Shown one piece after another: positions 5,704 through 6,801 of a stretch of 6,801 nt of DNA (within the stretch, counting starts at the first letter, position 1; each line of letters opens with the position of its first letter). Location of the stretch: assembly GCA_016780605.1 (NCBI GenBank), contig JADHLS010000281.1, positions 1-6,801 of the forward strand, given 5' to 3'. The notes beneath the pieces were generated by a model. That model ran no database searches. It was not told where the DNA came from and was given only the letters and a program-made list of their open reading frames with translations. This DNA comes from Reyranella sp. GTDB taxonomy: Bacteria; Pseudomonadota; Alphaproteobacteria; Reyranellales; Reyranellaceae. The translations under genes and the position numbers were made by a program.

Positions 5704-6801
5704 ATGGAACCGCGCCAGGTGAAGACGGCGGCCGACGCGCGCCGCATCGTGCAGGAGCGCGGGTTGCGCCACGTCAAGGTCGGCGTCCACGACATCGACG
5801 GCGTCCTGCGCGGCAAGTACCTGCACATCGACAAGTTCAGCGGCGCGCTCGACGGCGGAATGGGCTTCTGCGACGTCGTCCTGGGCTGGGATTCCAACGA
5901 CCAGCTCTACGACAACGTCACCTTCACGGGCTGGCACACTGCCTATCCCGATGCCAACGTACGCATCCTGCCGGATACCTGCCGCGAGATCGCGACGGAG
6001 CCCGGCAATCTCCTGTTCCTTTGTGAGTTCGTCGACAAGGCCGAGGAGCTCTGTCCGCGAGGCGTGCTGCGCCGCGTGCTCGACCGCGCCACCCAAATGG
6101 GGTTCGACGTCAGGGTCGGCTTCGAATACGAGTTCTTCGTCTTCGCCGAGACGGCGTTCTCGATCCGCGAGAAGGGTTTCAAGAACCTGAAGCCGATCTC
6201 GCCCGGCTTCTTCGGCTACTCGATGCTGCGAAACTCGGTCCTGTCCGACTGGTATCGGGATCTGCTGGCCATGTGCGAGACCATGGACATGGGGATAGAG
6301 GGCCTGCACACCGAGACAGGCGCGGGTGTCCTGGAAGCGGCCCTGCGGGTAAAGGACGGCCTGGCCGCCGCCGACGCCGCCGCCCTGTTCAAGCTCTACA
6401 CCAAGGTGCTGGCGCAGAAGCGCGACTGGCTCGCCACCTTCATGGCCAAGTGGTCCAAGGACTGGCCGGGCTGCGGCGGCCACATGCACATGTCGCTGTG
6501 GAAGGCGGGCAGGTCTGCGTTCCACGACGACAACGACCCCCAGCGCATGAGCGAGACCATGCGCCACTTCGTCGGCGGCCAGCGCGCACTGATGCCCGAG
6601 CTGCTGGCCATGGTGGCGAACAACGTGAACTCCTACCGCCGGCTCATCCCGGGTTTCTGGGCGCCCACCGTTGCGAGCTGGGGCGCGGAGAACCGCACGA
6701 CCTCGTTGCGCGTCATCCCGGGTTCGGCCAAGTCGACGCGCGTGGAGTACCGCATCGCCGCTGCTGACGCGAACCCTTACCTGGCGCTGGCCGCCGCCGT
6801 C
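5704..6801 (+). CDS. Glutamine synthetase-family ligase, probable gamma-glutamyl-amine/amide synthetase (C terminus outside window)
   Basis: An open frame of 366 codons reaches the right edge without a stop. GS-family members of this type are about 440-460 residues, so roughly the last 75-95 are missing. It should make an ATP-dependent gamma-glutamyl-type amide bond in the cytoplasm. The N-terminal beta-grasp region (about 22-110) precedes the catalytic barrel. Visible active-site motifs: FEYEFF with Glu141 and Glu143, HTETGAGVLEAAL with Glu204 and Glu211, GGHMHMSLW with His260, NSYRRLIPGFWAP with Arg313, ENRTTSLRV with Arg331 and Arg336, and RVEYR with Glu348 and Arg350. These match the metal, ATP and glutamate residues of enteric GlnA. 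Two departures stand out. Trp319 replaces the flap Glu327, which handles ammonium. Val209 replaces the Gln of the usual G-x-G-Q-x-E. Both point to PuuA- or GlnA3-like ligases rather than true glutamine synthetase. The amine or acid substrate is unknown. Confidence 0.88.
   Translation, partial: MEPRQVKTAADARRIVQERGLRHVKVGVHDIDGVLRGKYLHIDKFSGALDGGMGFCDVVLGWDSNDQLYDNVTFTGWHTAYPDANVRILPDTCREIATEPGNLLFLCEFVDKAEELCPRGVLRRVLDRATQMGFDVRVGFEYEFFVFAETAFSIREKGFKNLKPISPGFFGYSMLRNSVLSDWYRDLLAMCETMDMGIEGLHTETGAGVLEAALRVKDGLAAADAAALFKLYTKVLAQKRDWLATFMAKWSKDWPGCGGHMHMSLWKAGRSAFHDDNDPQRMSETMRHFVGGQRALMPELLAMVANNVNSYRRLIPGFWAPTVASWGAENRTTSLRVIPGSAKSTRVEYRIAAADANPYLALAAAV

Noticed and set aside
5674..6567. 297-codon minus-strand frame opposite the GS-like ligase
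   Set aside because: It is antisense to a gene with many conserved active-site motifs and has no recognisable domain, so it is best explained by high GC at third codon positions.
5704..6801. Annotation of the ligase as ordinary glutamine synthetase (glnA)
   Set aside because: The flap glutamate and the G-x-G-Q-x-E glutamine are replaced (Trp319, Val209), and the gene sits in a catabolic transport operon; housekeeping GlnA keeps both.

Overview
The window is a GC-rich stretch, read entirely on the + strand, and looks like the interior of one catabolic/transport operon from a Proteobacterium. High-GC codon use, a tripartite TRAP transporter with an RR-type (Tat-like) signal on the binding proteins, and a HyuA/HyuB-type amidohydrolase subunit fit an Alphaproteobacterium (Rhodospirillales- or Rhizobiales-like) best. 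That placement is an impression; a Betaproteobacterium is not excluded.

Layout: (1) 12-1685, a complete hydantoinase B/5-oxoprolinase beta-type subunit (HyuB), whose HyuA partner should lie just left of the window. (2) 1736-2746 and 2757-3770, two tandem paralogous TRAP solute-binding proteins (DctP type). Their mature parts are both 306 codons, align without gaps at an offset of exactly 1024 bp, and are about 79% identical by hand count. (3) 3767-4351, the small TRAP permease (DctQ), overlapping the second binding protein by ATGA. (4) 4373-5677, the large TRAP permease (DctM), with a GTG start. (5) 5704-6801, the first 366 codons of a glutamine-synthetase-fold ligase with no stop, running off the right edge. 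The largest gap between genes is 50 nt (1686-1735). I see no regulator, no convincing promoter or terminator, and no RNA gene, mobile element or CRISPR array.

Working together (inference): the TRAP system would import a small, probably anionic or amide-containing solute. The HyuA/HyuB enzyme would open a cyclic amide (hydantoin, 5-oxoproline or another lactam) using ATP. The GS-like ligase would gamma-glutamylate an amine or otherwise process the nitrogen. The ligase keeps most of the metal/nucleotide/glutamate residues of glutamine synthetase. However, Trp occupies the position of the flap glutamate (Glu327 in enteric GlnA) that helps bind and deprotonate ammonium, so a substrate other than ammonia is likely. 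The most interesting points are the tandem binding proteins sharing one permease pair, the altered GS active site, and the joining of a cyclic-amide hydrolase, a TRAP importer and a GS-like ligase in one transcription unit.
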